NCBI GenBank assembly: GCA_900546055.1
Contig: URBG01000016.1
Coordinates: 1 to 31,928 of the forward strand
DNA from: an uncultured Mycoplasmatota bacterium
Lineage (GTDB): Bacteria > Bacillota_I > Bacilli_A > RF39 > UBA660
DNA length: 31,928 nucleotides
Direction of reading: 5' to 3'
This document shows, piece by piece, positions 7,661 to 16,120 of this stretch. How positions within the stretch are numbered: the stretch's first letter is position 1; every line of letters starts with the position of its first letter. The notes below the pieces were generated by a model that was given only the letters and a program-made list of their open reading frames with translations, was not told the origin of the DNA and searched no databases. A program made the translations under genes and the position numbers.

Positions 7661-8686
7661 CTACTTTATAAACATACTATCGCCAAACGAGAAAAAGCGA
7701 TATTCTTCCCTTACAGCTTCATTATAAGCTTTCATAATATTTTCTTTTCCTGCCAAAGCACTAACTAACATAATCAATGTTGATTTTGGCAAATGGAAAT
7801 TTGTAATTAATCTATCAACACCTTTAAATTGATACCCTGGGTAAATAAATATATCTGTAAAACCACTACATTCTTTAAAAACCCCATACAAACTCATTAC
7901 TGTTTCCAAAGTCCTAGTAGTTGTCGTTCCAACACTTATAATCTTATGACCAGATTTCTTAGTTTCATTAAGTAAATCAACTGTTTCACTACTCATAATA
8001 TAAAATTCACTATGCATTTTATGTTCTGAAACATTAGTTACTGACACTGGCCTAAAAGTCCCAAGGCCAACATGCAAAGTAACATAAGCAATATTTATTC
8101 CTTTAGCTTTTACTTGCTCTAATAATTCTGGAGTAAAATGAAGTCCTGCCGTTGGAGCAGCTGCACTACCAATATTTTTGGCATAAACCGTTTGATATCT
8201 ATTTTGATCATTAAGTTTCTCATGAATATAAGGGGGCAAAGGCATTTCTCCTAATTCATCCAAAATCTCATATAAGATTCCTTTATAAATTAATTTAAAA
8301 TGACGAATTCCCTCTTCACCGACTGAAACACATTCAGCTTGTAACTTACCGTCACCAAAAGTTACTAAAGTTCCCTCTTTTACACGTTTAGCTGGCTTCG
8401 TTAAACATTCCCAAACATCCTTTTCTATTTCTTTAAGCATTAACATCTCAATTACTGCACCTGTATCGACCTTAGTTCCCATTAATCTAGCTGGAATAAC
8501 CTTAGTATCATTTAAAACTAAAGTATCACCAGGATTTATATAATCTAAAATATCCGTAAAATGTCTATGCTCTATTTCACCTGTTTCTTTATCTAAAACA
8601 AGTAATCTTGAAGCATCTCTTTTTTCAAGCGGTGTTTGGGCTATTAAATGTTCTGGCAAATTAAAATCAAAATCTTCAGTTGTCAT
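7661..8686 (-). CDS. queA: S-adenosylmethionine:tRNA ribosyltransferase-isomerase QueA
   Basis: QueA adds the epoxycyclopentane ring precursor from SAM to 7-aminomethyl-7-deazaguanine in tRNA during queuosine synthesis. The 341-residue protein begins with the family pattern FDFNLPEHLIAQTPLEKRD. It contains AAPTAGLHFTPELL, LHVGLGTFRPV, VGTTTTRTLET and ITNFHLPKSTL, all typical QueA blocks. No tgt gene follows as it does in many Firmicutes; miaA takes that place. It starts 13 nt after the stop of an uncharacterised gene. No preQ1 riboswitch was recognised upstream. Confidence 0.97.
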   Translation of the reverse strand: MTTEDFDFNLPEHLIAQTPLEKRDASRLLVLDKETGEIEHRHFTDILDYINPGDTLVLNDTKVIPARLMGTKVDTGAVIEMLMLKEIEKDVWECLTKPAKRVKEGTLVTFGDGKLQAECVSVGEEGIRHFKLIYKGILYEILDELGEMPLPPYIHEKLNDQNRYQTVYAKNIGSAAAPTAGLHFTPELLEQVKAKGINIAYVTLHVGLGTFRPVSVTNVSEHKMHSEFYIMSSETVDLLNETKKSGHKIISVGTTTTRTLETVMSLYGVFKECSGFTDIFIYPGYQFKGVDRLITNFHLPKSTLIMLVSALAGKENIMKAYNEAVREEYRFFSFGDSMFIK

Positions 8687-8699
8687 TTTATCACTCTTT

Positions 8700-9095
8700 C
8701 TATTTACTGCGTCCAGAAGGTTCTATTTCGGGTACTGAAGCGCCATCATAAATTTCCGCTACTGACTGATGAAACCCTGGCAAATCTTCTTGATATCTTT
8801 CCATTAAACCAAGTGTTGATTGCGCCACTCCATCATATATTTTCTGAAATTCTTGTTGTTCATCAGCCGTTTTATATTCTCTAAAATCTGGAATAAAAGT
8901 ATAAGCTAAATCATCAACATCTGATAATAACCCTAGCTGTTCCCTTCTATCTTCAGATAACTGACCAATCATACCTAATATTCTAGAATCAGTTATAAGT
9001 GGAAGTGTCTCCCAAGGCGTAGATTCCAAAAAACTTAAGAACTCTTTAACTAATTCATTATCTAATCCTTGTTCAATTTGCTTCTCTAAATCCAT
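8700..9095 (-). CDS. Uncharacterised acidic protein in the ruvAB-queA-miaA operon
   Basis: I do not recognise this 131-residue protein. It is acidic, soluble and probably mostly helical, with no signal or membrane segment. A short internal similarity is visible: KIYDGVAQS (about residues 85-93) and EIYDGASVPE (about 115-124). It lies between ruvB (54-nt gap) and queA (13-nt gap) on the same strand. Its ribosome binding site (AGAAAGAGTGATA then ATG) is almost identical to that of queA, which supports real translation. The C-terminus is Pro/Ser/Arg-rich. Context suggests co-expression with DNA-repair and tRNA-modification genes but does not show a shared function. Confidence 0.72.
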   Translation of the reverse strand: MDLEKQIEQGLDNELVKEFLSFLESTPWETLPLITDSRILGMIGQLSEDRREQLGLLSDVDDLAYTFIPDFREYKTADEQQEFQKIYDGVAQSTLGLMERYQEDLPGFHQSVAEIYDGASVPEIEPSGRSK

Positions 9096-9149
9096 TCTAT
9101 CACTCTTTCTATAAAATAGAAAACCGAATACTAAAGTATCCAGTACTAC

Positions 9150-10154
9150 TTAAAATAAATTACCTTGTTTGTCCATTTTTAAATGTTCATATGCTTTCTC
9201 TGTAACTATTCTACCACGACTTGTCCTTTTTAGAAAGCCATTTTGTAATAAATACGGTTCATATACATCTTCAATCGTTGTTACCTCTTCGCCAATTGAA
9301 GACGCAAGTGCATCAATTCCAACTGGACCACCATTAAATTTCTCAATAATTGACTTTAATAAATTATAATCAGTCTCATCTAAGCCAAAAGCATCAACTT
9401 TTAATTTATCCAAGGCTATTTTAGTAATTTTCAAATCAATATTTCCATTTCCCATAACTAAAGCATAATCACGCACTCTTTTAAATAACCTATTAGCAAT
9501 TCTTGGCGTTCCGCGGCTACGACGAGCAAGCTCAATTGCCGCATTCTCATCAATAGAGCACTCTAAAACTCTACTTGTTCTTAATACAATTTGGGTCAAC
9601 TCCTCTTCCGTGTAATAATTAAGTTTTGAAATAATTCCAAATCTATCACGTAATGGTCCAGTTAAATCACCGGCTCTAGTTGTTGCTCCAACTAAAGTAA
9701 ATGGAGGCAAATCTATTCTAATATTACGACTTGAAGAGTCACTACCAACAATAATATCTAAAGTAAAATCCTCCATTGCTGAATATAAAATTTCTTCAAT
9801 ATATCTTGGAATACGATGAATTTCGTCAATAAATAAAACATCCCCTGGCTCCAAAGTTGATAAAACTGCTGCCAAATCACCACTTTTTTCAATAGCTGGA
9901 CCACTAGTAGTTTTAATATTACTACCTAATTCATTAGCAATAATATATGCCATGGTTGTTTTTCCAAGCCCTGGAGGGCCATATAACAAAACATGATCTA
10001 AAGCTTCATCACGCATTTTAGCCGCTTTAATAAAAACATTTAAATTATCTTTAACTTCACCCTGTCCAATATACTCATCAATACTATCAGGCCTTATTGT
10101 TCCCTCGAAAGTATCTTCTGCAAGCTCATGGTTAGTAACTACTCTTTCATCCAT
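9150..10154 (-). CDS. ruvB: Holliday junction branch migration ATPase RuvB
   Basis: RuvB is the hexameric AAA+ motor that drives branch migration with RuvA. The Walker A motif GPPGLGKT is at residues 59-66 and Walker B LFIDEIH near 107-113. The sensor-1 region GATTRAGDLTGPLRDRFG and the C-terminal winged-helix domain, ending near RTSRGRIVTEKAYEHL, are complete. Length (334) is normal. The ribosome binding site AGGAGGTTAAT lies just before the ATG. The gap from ruvA is 20 nt. Confidence 0.98.
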   Translation of the reverse strand: MDERVVTNHELAEDTFEGTIRPDSIDEYIGQGEVKDNLNVFIKAAKMRDEALDHVLLYGPPGLGKTTMAYIIANELGSNIKTTSGPAIEKSGDLAAVLSTLEPGDVLFIDEIHRIPRYIEEILYSAMEDFTLDIIVGSDSSSRNIRIDLPPFTLVGATTRAGDLTGPLRDRFGIISKLNYYTEEELTQIVLRTSRVLECSIDENAAIELARRSRGTPRIANRLFKRVRDYALVMGNGNIDLKITKIALDKLKVDAFGLDETDYNLLKSIIEKFNGGPVGIDALASSIGEEVTTIEDVYEPYLLQNGFLKRTSRGRIVTEKAYEHLKMDKQGNLF

Positions 10155-10174
10155 ATTAACCTCCTAATAAATCA

Positions 10175-10726
10175 TTATTTCAATAATAATCTTAAAGCTT
10201 CTTTTATTTGTACTTCTATTTCATCATTTGCATTTATTTGTTTTACGACTTTGCTTATATCAGCATTTTTATATCCGAGTCCTCTTAATGCTTCGGCTAA
10301 TTCATCTGAATTATTAGTTTGAACTTCACCTTTAGCTACTAGTTTGCCCTTTAAATCTAATATAATTTGACGCGCTACTTTATCACCAATTTTAGGGAAT
10401 TTTTTTAAATATAAAATGTTTTCTCTTTCGATTGCATCAATAATTCCATCAGGTGATCCTAAAGCTATCATTGGTAAAGCCATCTTACACCCTAAACCTT
10501 TAACCCCAATTAACTTTAAAAATAAATTTTTCTCTTCTAAAGTTTTAAATCCATATAAACTTATTTCATCTTCTCTAACATATTGATATAAATAAATTGT
10601 ATATTCCTTGTCAATATCAAACGAATAAGGGTTGGCTGTATAAATTAAATAACCAATCCCATTATTATCTAAAACAATATAATTGCTGTCGATTTCTTTT
10701 ACTTGTCCCTTAATATATGCATACAT
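10175..10726 (-). CDS. ruvA: Holliday junction DNA helicase subunit RuvA
   Basis: RuvA binds four-way junctions as a tetramer and loads RuvB. The N-terminal OB domain begins with MYAYIKGQVKEID; the helix-hairpin-helix region includes LIGVKGLGCKMAL and FPKIGDKVARQII. Domain III, which contacts RuvB, spans the last 45 residues. A longer reading frame reaches 10777, but ATG at 10726 gives the standard start and is preceded by GGTGATAAT. The product is 183 residues. It is the first gene of the operon ruvA-ruvB-unknown-queA-miaA. Confidence 0.95.
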   Translation of the reverse strand: MYAYIKGQVKEIDSNYIVLDNNGIGYLIYTANPYSFDIDKEYTIYLYQYVREDEISLYGFKTLEEKNLFLKLIGVKGLGCKMALPMIALGSPDGIIDAIERENILYLKKFPKIGDKVARQIILDLKGKLVAKGEVQTNNSDELAEALRGLGYKNADISKVVKQINANDEIEVQIKEALRLLLK

Positions 10727-10741
10727 ATTATCACCATAAAC

Positions 10742-10750
10742 ATTATACCA
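10742..10750 (-). promoter_or_regulatory. Extended -10 promoter of the ruvAB operon
   Basis: The minus strand reads TGGTATAAT with no convincing -35. Only 6 nt separate the -10 box from GGTGATAATATG, so the transcript probably begins at the ribosome binding site. Confidence 0.55.
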
Positions 10751-10820
10751 CAATAAGCTTTTTAAAGATAGATACATTTGTTCTTATTTAACAAAGAAAA
10801 ACCTTTCGACTTAAATTCAC

Positions 10821-10846
10821 AAAAAAACAGTTCCTATAGAACTGTT
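10821..10846 (-). terminator. Intrinsic terminator ending the fmt-membrane protein transcript
   Basis: An 8-bp stem (10826-10833 with 10839-10846) with a 5-nt loop overlaps the stop codon of the gene at 10845 and is followed by seven T residues on the minus strand. Confidence 0.85.
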
Positions 10847-11153
10847 AAAATTTCTTCTTAATAAATAATCTAATAAGTAATACTTCAAAAACAATATAAA
10901 CAACAATGTATATTGCCACTAGTATTTCATTAAATATTCCAAGATCAAAACCTTTAAATATATCTAATACACTAGCCGGAATTACATTAAAGAAACTAAA
11001 TGCATCATCCCTCAAATAATTTATTTTCAAATAAGTAATAATTCTTAAAAATATATCAACCATTACTATAAAATACACACTTGCATTGAAGTTTTTAAAG
11101 AAGAAAATTACTGCTGCTAAACAGACTAAAAATATTATAAGTTGTACTGTCAT
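10845..11153 (-). CDS. Small integral membrane protein of unknown function
   Basis: This 102-residue protein is almost entirely hydrophobic, with about three membrane segments (roughly residues 3-20, 25-42 and 72-98). I see no family motif. Its start overlaps the end of the preceding gene by 4 nt (ATGA-type overlap), which indicates translational coupling, so the two products may act together in the membrane. The ribosome binding site AGAGGTGAAAG is strong. Confidence 0.7.
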   Translation of the reverse strand: MTVQLIIFLVCLAAVIFFFKNFNASVYFIVMVDIFLRIITYLKINYLRDDAFSFFNVIPASVLDIFKGFDLGIFNEILVAIYIVVYIVFEVLLIRLFIKKKF

Positions 11154-11851
11154 TCTTTCACCTCTACTAATTTATCGTACCCTTTTGCAAAATCAGATAC
11201 ATTGTTTACATTATAATAATTAATTGTTACTGGATAACTAACATTAGTCCCTGTTTTTAAAGTATAATAGCTAGATAAATCCAAAATAACCTTATTTATT
11301 GCTTTATCCTTTGTATAAACGCTTACCGTTATATTATAAGTTGCCGCTTTTGATAAATCCATGTCTGTATCTAATTCATACAAATTTATAAAACGATCTA
11401 GCGGAACTATATATTGTTTAAAATCATTATTTTCAGCTGGAGTTATCCCACTAACTAAATTATTAAGTACTTTGCTGTTTAACTTTAAAACACTCAAATC
11501 AAAATTATCTAACTTCTGAACCTTATCATCAATCAAATATACATTGTCTTTAGCATAATAACGCTTATTATTTAAATAAAATATAGTAGCATCATCATAA
11601 TAAGAACCATTTATTTCTAAATCATTAGTTTTATAAGTAAAATCATAATTCTGTACGTTTGCAAAACTAGTAGCCACCTTCTCTATCTTTTGCGTTGGCA
11701 CTGAAGTATTAGTAGTTACCCTAACTAAAACAATTGCCACAACCATAAAAATAAGCCAAAATGCTAAAACAATCATTGCGTGGGTTTTAGGATTAGCCCA
11801 CAGTTCCTTAAATTTTATATACCAATCGCTCTCTCTTATTCTTTTAAACAT
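11150..11851 (-). CDS. Membrane-anchored extracytoplasmic protein of unknown function
   Basis: This 233-residue protein has a basic N-terminus, one membrane span at about residues 24-45 and a long outside domain rich in Asn, Tyr, Asp and Lys with alternating beta-like patterns (for example LEINGSYYDDATIFYL). No lipobox or catalytic motif was recognised. It follows fmt by 9 nt, with its ribosome binding site overlapping the fmt stop, and overlaps the next membrane protein gene by 4 nt. In B. subtilis the fmt region continues with rsmB and the prpC-prkC signalling genes; here these two uncharacterised genes take that place. Confidence 0.7.
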   Translation of the reverse strand: MFKRIRESDWYIKFKELWANPKTHAMIVLAFWLIFMVVAIVLVRVTTNTSVPTQKIEKVATSFANVQNYDFTYKTNDLEINGSYYDDATIFYLNNKRYYAKDNVYLIDDKVQKLDNFDLSVLKLNSKVLNNLVSGITPAENNDFKQYIVPLDRFINLYELDTDMDLSKAATYNITVSVYTKDKAINKVILDLSSYYTLKTGTNVSYPVTINYYNVNNVSDFAKGYDKLVEVKE

Positions 11852-11860
11852 CTCTATATC

Positions 11861-12817
11861 CTACCTCAATACTTTCCCAACTAAATCGGGATGACCATGG
11901 ATAAAATCTATAGCTTTAGTCTTACCCTTACCTTCTAATTGAATTTCTGTAAGTACAACTTCACCATTAGAAACTTTCACTCCAAATCCATCTTCATAAA
12001 TGGCAGTAATTTCTCCTGGATAAGCAAGTTCAAATAAGTTTTCCGTGCGATAAGCACTCCATACTTTCATGATTTTTTCTTCAAAATAACAATAAGCACC
12101 TGGCCAAGAATTCAAACCACGAATTTGATTAATAATTTCTCTCTTAGTTTTTGTAAAATCTAATTTTTCATCTTCTCTTTTAATTACAAAACCATAAGTA
12201 ACTAAAGCTTCATCTTGTTTTATACGATCATTAGTACCGTCCAAAATACTTGGTAAAGTTTTTAAAAGCAAATCACGTCCAACTACTTTTAATTTGTCGT
12301 GTAAGCTAGACGCTGTATCTTCCTTTGTAATTTCAACTACCTCTTGGCTTATTATGTCACCAGCATCCATTTGTTCAGACATATACATAATCGTAATACC
12401 AGTTTTTGAATATCCATCAATTATAGCATGATGAATTGGTGCCCCACCGCGCAGTTTAGGAAGTAGTGATGCATGCACATTAATGCAGCCTATTTTAGGA
12501 ATTAATAATAATTCTATTGGCAAAATTTTTCCATAAGCACAAGTAATAATCAAATCAGGTTCCAAAGCATTTATTTCTTGTAAAGCATCTTTAATTTTAC
12601 TTGGTTGCAAACACAAAATATTATGCTTCATTGCCACCTCTTTAATTGGTGATGCTTTTAAAGCCCCACTTCTACCAAAAGGTTTATCTGGCTGAGTTAC
12701 AACTGCTCTAACTTTGTAATTATCAATTAAGCCTTCTAATACTGGAACACTAAATTCCGGAGTTCCCATAAAAATAATAACTGGGTCTCTTTTCACTTCA
12801 ATTTTATCAAAATCCAT
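11861..12817 (-). CDS. fmt: Methionyl-tRNA formyltransferase
   Basis: Fmt formylates initiator Met-tRNA using 10-formyltetrahydrofolate. IIFMGTPEFSVPVLEGL lies near the start (residues 14-30). The catalytic block NVHASLLPKLRGGAPIH and the QMDAGDI motif, which supplies the aspartate, are intact. The C-terminal OB-fold domain is present. The 318-residue length is normal. The N-terminus has about ten extra charged residues before the first strand. It follows priA by 44 nt; the def gene that often precedes it is absent. Confidence 0.97.
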   Translation of the reverse strand: MDFDKIEVKRDPVIIFMGTPEFSVPVLEGLIDNYKVRAVVTQPDKPFGRSGALKASPIKEVAMKHNILCLQPSKIKDALQEINALEPDLIITCAYGKILPIELLLIPKIGCINVHASLLPKLRGGAPIHHAIIDGYSKTGITIMYMSEQMDAGDIISQEVVEITKEDTASSLHDKLKVVGRDLLLKTLPSILDGTNDRIKQDEALVTYGFVIKREDEKLDFTKTKREIINQIRGLNSWPGAYCYFEEKIMKVWSAYRTENLFELAYPGEITAIYEDGFGVKVSNGEVVLTEIQLEGKGKTKAIDFIHGHPDLVGKVLR

Positions 12818-12835
12818 ATCATCACCCTATCTTTA

Positions 12836-12844
12836 ATTTTAACA
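12836..12844 (-). promoter_or_regulatory. Possible internal promoter for fmt
   Basis: The minus strand reads TGTTAAAAT, an extended -10-like element in the priA-fmt gap. Eight nucleotides separate it from GGGTGATGATATG. The -35 is weak. Confidence 0.35.
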
Positions 12845-12861
12845 CATTTTAAACCAAATAA

Positions 12862-15018
12862 CTATATTTTCGAAGGATTTAAATCCACTTCTACCTTAAC
12901 CTTATTATTAGTACTATATTTTTTATTAATAAAAACTAAAGAATCAATAATTTCAGCCGTGTTTTTAAACTTTATAATTATTCCCATATAATATATATTA
13001 TTAATCTTCGGCATATTTGCCGTACTTGGACCTAAAATAATATTATTAGGAATTTCTTTTTTTAAATAATAAGCTATTTTGGAAGCCTCATCCGTAACTT
13101 CTTCATATTTCTTACCACTTATTCTAATATAAGCCAAATTATAAAAAGGCGGATATTTAAGCGCTTTTCTAATTTTAATTTCTTCACGATAAAATTTTTC
13201 ATAATCATGTTTACTAGCCGTTACAATACTATAATGATTCATATTAAAGCCTTGAATAATAACTTCTCCTTTTTTCAAAGCTCGTCCAGCCCTTCCGGCA
13301 ATTTGATTTAAAAGCTGATATGTTCGCTCCGCACTTCTAAAATCTGGAATGTTAAGTGAACTATCACCATTAACTACACAAGCTAACGTAACATTAGGAA
13401 AATCTAGTCCTTTAGAAATCATCTGTGTCCCAACTAAAACATTGTATTTTCCCTCGCGAAACGCTTCGATTATTCGTCCATGAGCCCCTTTATTCTTTGT
13501 TGTATCAACATCCATTCTAATTGTTTTTGCTAAAGGAAACTGCTCATTAATCAAACTTTCTAACCTCTCAGTTCCCATACCTAAAGCATTAATATTTTTA
13601 CTATGACATTCTGGGCATATATTTAATTTAGGCGCCGTATAATCACAGTAATGACATTTCATACTATTAGTACTTTTATGATAAGTTAAAGGTATATCAC
13701 AATTCGGACATTTATGTGTGTATCCACATTCTTTACAACTAATAACCGTTGAAAAACCCCGTCTGTTAAGTAAGACAATTGCCTGCTCACCATTTTCTAA
13801 AGCCGTATTAATTTTTTCTTTAAACAAAGATGAAAATATTCTATTACCCTTCTTAAATTCATCTTTCATATCAATCAACGTAACTTTAGGTAAATTGTGA
13901 TTAACTCTGTTTTTCATTTCTAAAAGCTCATAAGCTCCCGTAAGCGCTCTTGTATAACTTTCCACAGATGGTGTCGCGCTACCTAAAATCAAAGGAATAT
14001 CATAAGTTCTAGCACGCTTTATGGCTACATCTATTGCATTATATCTTGGTGTGTTTTCCTGTTTATAAGTGGCTGAATGCTCTTCATCAATAATAATAGC
14101 CCCTAGATTAGTAAACGGCGCGAATATAGCACTTCTAGCCCCAACAACAATTGACACCTCACCCTTTTCAATTTTACGCCATTCATCGTATTTTTCACCA
14201 TCACTTAATCCACTATGCAAAATAGCTACAACCTTTCCAAAATTTTGTTTAAATATTTTAACAACCTGCGGTGTTAAACTTATTTCTGGAACCAATAATA
14301 TGGCTTCCTTACCAAGGTTTAAAACTTTCTCAATAATTCTTATATAAACTAAAGTCTTACCGCTACCTGTAACCCCCTGTAATAGATATGGTTTAAACAA
14401 ATCAAGTTTTACTTTAGAAATCACTTCAGCTTGCTCACTCGTTAAATCATGATTTAATTTATTCAAAGCTGTATCATCATCAAGACGATATACCTCTTCT
14501 TTTATCTCTTTAAAATATCCTTTATCGATAAAAGACTTTACCGTGTAAGCTGAAATATCAGTTACCTCTTTTTTTAATACTTTGCCTTTTTCTTTCACTA
14601 AATTAAAAATTTCTTTTTGTTTATCAGTTTTTAAAGTTGGTAAAGTATCTCCGATTATTAAATAGTTAACGTATTTTTTATTAATTGTAAAATTGTTTTT
14701 AGCCTTTAATGCACTAGGAAGCATCGTCTGATATGCACAAATTAATGGTGATAAAGTTTTTTTACTTATATACTGACCTAGTTTAAGCATCTCCCCATTA
14801 ATTACAGGATGATCATCAGTAACTGAAATTATACTTTTTACTTCATAATCAAAATCCCCAGTTTCTTCTATCTTTAAAACAAAACCTTCAAGCGTTCTTT
14901 TTCCAAAAGGAACTAAAACTCGCATTCCAATTTCTAAAATCATTCCATCTGGAATTTTGTATGTAAAAGTTTTATCAATCGCTTTTGCTTTTATTTCAAC
15001 TAATACCTGTGCATACAT
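12862..15018 (-). CDS. priA: Primosomal replication protein PriA (3'-5' helicase)
   Basis: PriA recognises stalled forks and reloads the replicative helicase. The N-terminal DNA-binding domain (residues 1-105) is followed by the helicase core with Walker A GVTGSGKT (215-222) and the DEEH box. The zinc-binding insertion has eight cysteines in four CxxC-type pairs between helicase motifs III and IV (CKEC, CPNC, CHYC, CPEC). The 718-residue length is close to other small Gram-positive PriA proteins. The ribosome binding site and start read GGGTGATAATATG, very near a predicted -10 box. Confidence 0.97.
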   Translation of the reverse strand: MYAQVLVEIKAKAIDKTFTYKIPDGMILEIGMRVLVPFGKRTLEGFVLKIEETGDFDYEVKSIISVTDDHPVINGEMLKLGQYISKKTLSPLICAYQTMLPSALKAKNNFTINKKYVNYLIIGDTLPTLKTDKQKEIFNLVKEKGKVLKKEVTDISAYTVKSFIDKGYFKEIKEEVYRLDDDTALNKLNHDLTSEQAEVISKVKLDLFKPYLLQGVTGSGKTLVYIRIIEKVLNLGKEAILLVPEISLTPQVVKIFKQNFGKVVAILHSGLSDGEKYDEWRKIEKGEVSIVVGARSAIFAPFTNLGAIIIDEEHSATYKQENTPRYNAIDVAIKRARTYDIPLILGSATPSVESYTRALTGAYELLEMKNRVNHNLPKVTLIDMKDEFKKGNRIFSSLFKEKINTALENGEQAIVLLNRRGFSTVISCKECGYTHKCPNCDIPLTYHKSTNSMKCHYCDYTAPKLNICPECHSKNINALGMGTERLESLINEQFPLAKTIRMDVDTTKNKGAHGRIIEAFREGKYNVLVGTQMISKGLDFPNVTLACVVNGDSSLNIPDFRSAERTYQLLNQIAGRAGRALKKGEVIIQGFNMNHYSIVTASKHDYEKFYREEIKIRKALKYPPFYNLAYIRISGKKYEEVTDEASKIAYYLKKEIPNNIILGPSTANMPKINNIYYMGIIIKFKNTAEIIDSLVFINKKYSTNNKVKVEVDLNPSKI

Positions 15019-15035
15019 ATTATCACCCTATTTAA

Positions 15036-15041
15036 ATTATA
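15036..15041 (-). promoter_or_regulatory. -10 box of priA
   Basis: The minus strand has TATAAT, then 7 nt, then GGGTGATAATATG. No good -35 is visible. Confidence 0.4.
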
Positions 15042-15061
15042 TAATAAATCGAAAACAAATT

Positions 15062-15092
15062 CCATACATTTGTATGGGGAAATAAAATTTCC
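15062..15092. repeat. Two adjacent inverted repeats upstream of priA
   Basis: CCATACA-TT-TGTATGG (15062-15077) and GGAAAT-AAA-ATTTCC (15078-15092) lie side by side in the gap between priA and the serine-hydrolase gene. The next inverted repeat (15098-15121) is the terminator of the latter gene. The first two could be operators or a transcript barrier; there is no direct evidence for either. Confidence 0.5.
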
Positions 15093-15097
15093 ATTTT

Positions 15098-15121
15098 AAA
15101 ACCTAGTTTATACTAGGTTTT
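15098..15121 (-). terminator. Terminator hairpin of the serine-hydrolase gene
   Basis: A 10-bp stem (15098-15107 with 15112-15121) covers the TAG stop codon. The T tract behind it is short (TTTT then AAAA), so termination may be partial. Confidence 0.6.
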
Positions 15122-16086
15122 ATCGTTTTACAATAGTTCTGTTTTTCTATCCAATATTGATTGTTAAACTGCTGTAATAGCTTATGCGTCTTTAAAAATA
15201 ATTGATCCTTGTAAACAGTATCCCCCATTGTACTCATAATCGTTATACTATAAGGATATTCAGCAAACACAATAGCTACATCGTTATAATGTTCCTCAAA
15301 GCTTCCATATTTATGCCCAACTTGATAACTATCATCAAATTTAATTGTATCCATGTCAGCTGAATTTTTCATATCAGAAACTAATTTCTTCGCATTATAG
15401 GACCCATCTAAATAATATTTATATATTTCTTTTGCATAAAGACTTCCGGCATTTGGACTCATATTTCCAAAGTTATCATTATAAATGATATCATAACCTA
15501 AATTAATCCAATATTCTCTAATATTATCAGTTTTAAGCTCATCGACCAAAATATCATAAGCTGCGTTATCGCTATATCTAATTATATATTCAAGTAATTC
15601 CGATATTTTATATTTAGTTCCAAACGCACTATTTTTAACTATACCTGCTCCATTATGATAATGACGAGGCTCATAGGCTAGTTCTTTGTTCAAATCTAAT
15701 TTGCCATTATCTGCCTGTCTATAAGCATATACAGCCGCTGGAAGCTTATTAACACTTGCGGCGTAATCTTCCCGATCACCGTTCTTACTTAATGTATAAC
15801 CATCGATCAAGTTTTCATAAGTAAATGCTGCCTCATTAGTATTATATAAATATATAATCTCTACTTTCATTGTTTTAAGTTGTTCACTAAATTTATCTTC
15901 AGGAAAAGAAGACAAAAGTGCGCAAGCTGAAGAAGTATTAGTCTCTCTTTCATCATCGTGATTAACAGATTTATATAGGGTAGCCAAAACATGACTTCCT
16001 TGTCCTACTTCTTCACCTTTATAAGTAAAACACGCACATAAAAATAGTACACCAAACAAAAGAATTAATGCCTTTTTTATTTCCAT
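15103..16086 (-). CDS. Class A beta-lactamase-related serine hydrolase lipoprotein
   Basis: This 327-residue secreted protein has a signal sequence ending in the lipobox LCAC (lipidation at C19). Its body resembles the class A beta-lactamase/PBP-like fold (PF13354 type): SVNK (S111, K114), SDN (172-174) and a third-motif position HKYG (K259-G261) in place of the usual KTG. Family members include beta-lactamases and uncharacterised wall-associated hydrolases. The altered third motif and the lack of an obvious Glu166-type omega loop make true penicillinase activity uncertain. The gene has its own strong promoter with a palindrome over the -35. It stands alone between priA and tig. Confidence 0.82.
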   Translation of the reverse strand: MEIKKALILLFGVLFLCACFTYKGEEVGQGSHVLATLYKSVNHDDERETNTSSACALLSSFPEDKFSEQLKTMKVEIIYLYNTNEAAFTYENLIDGYTLSKNGDREDYAASVNKLPAAVYAYRQADNGKLDLNKELAYEPRHYHNGAGIVKNSAFGTKYKISELLEYIIRYSDNAAYDILVDELKTDNIREYWINLGYDIIYNDNFGNMSPNAGSLYAKEIYKYYLDGSYNAKKLVSDMKNSADMDTIKFDDSYQVGHKYGSFEEHYNDVAIVFAEYPYSITIMSTMGDTVYKDQLFLKTHKLLQQFNNQYWIEKQNYCKTIKPSIN

Positions 16087-16120
16087 TGTTCACCAACCTT
16101 ACTATCCTTAAACTATAAAT

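Noticed and set aside
8687..8699. preQ1 riboswitch before queA
   Set aside because: Only 13 nt separate queA from the upstream gene, and no such structure is visible.
8648..8884. Plus-strand open frame across the queA start
   Set aside because: Antisense to two minus-strand genes; no ribosome binding site or recognisable protein.
13718..14347. Plus-strand open frames inside priA
   Set aside because: They lie opposite the helicase core and zinc region of an intact priA, with no initiation signals.
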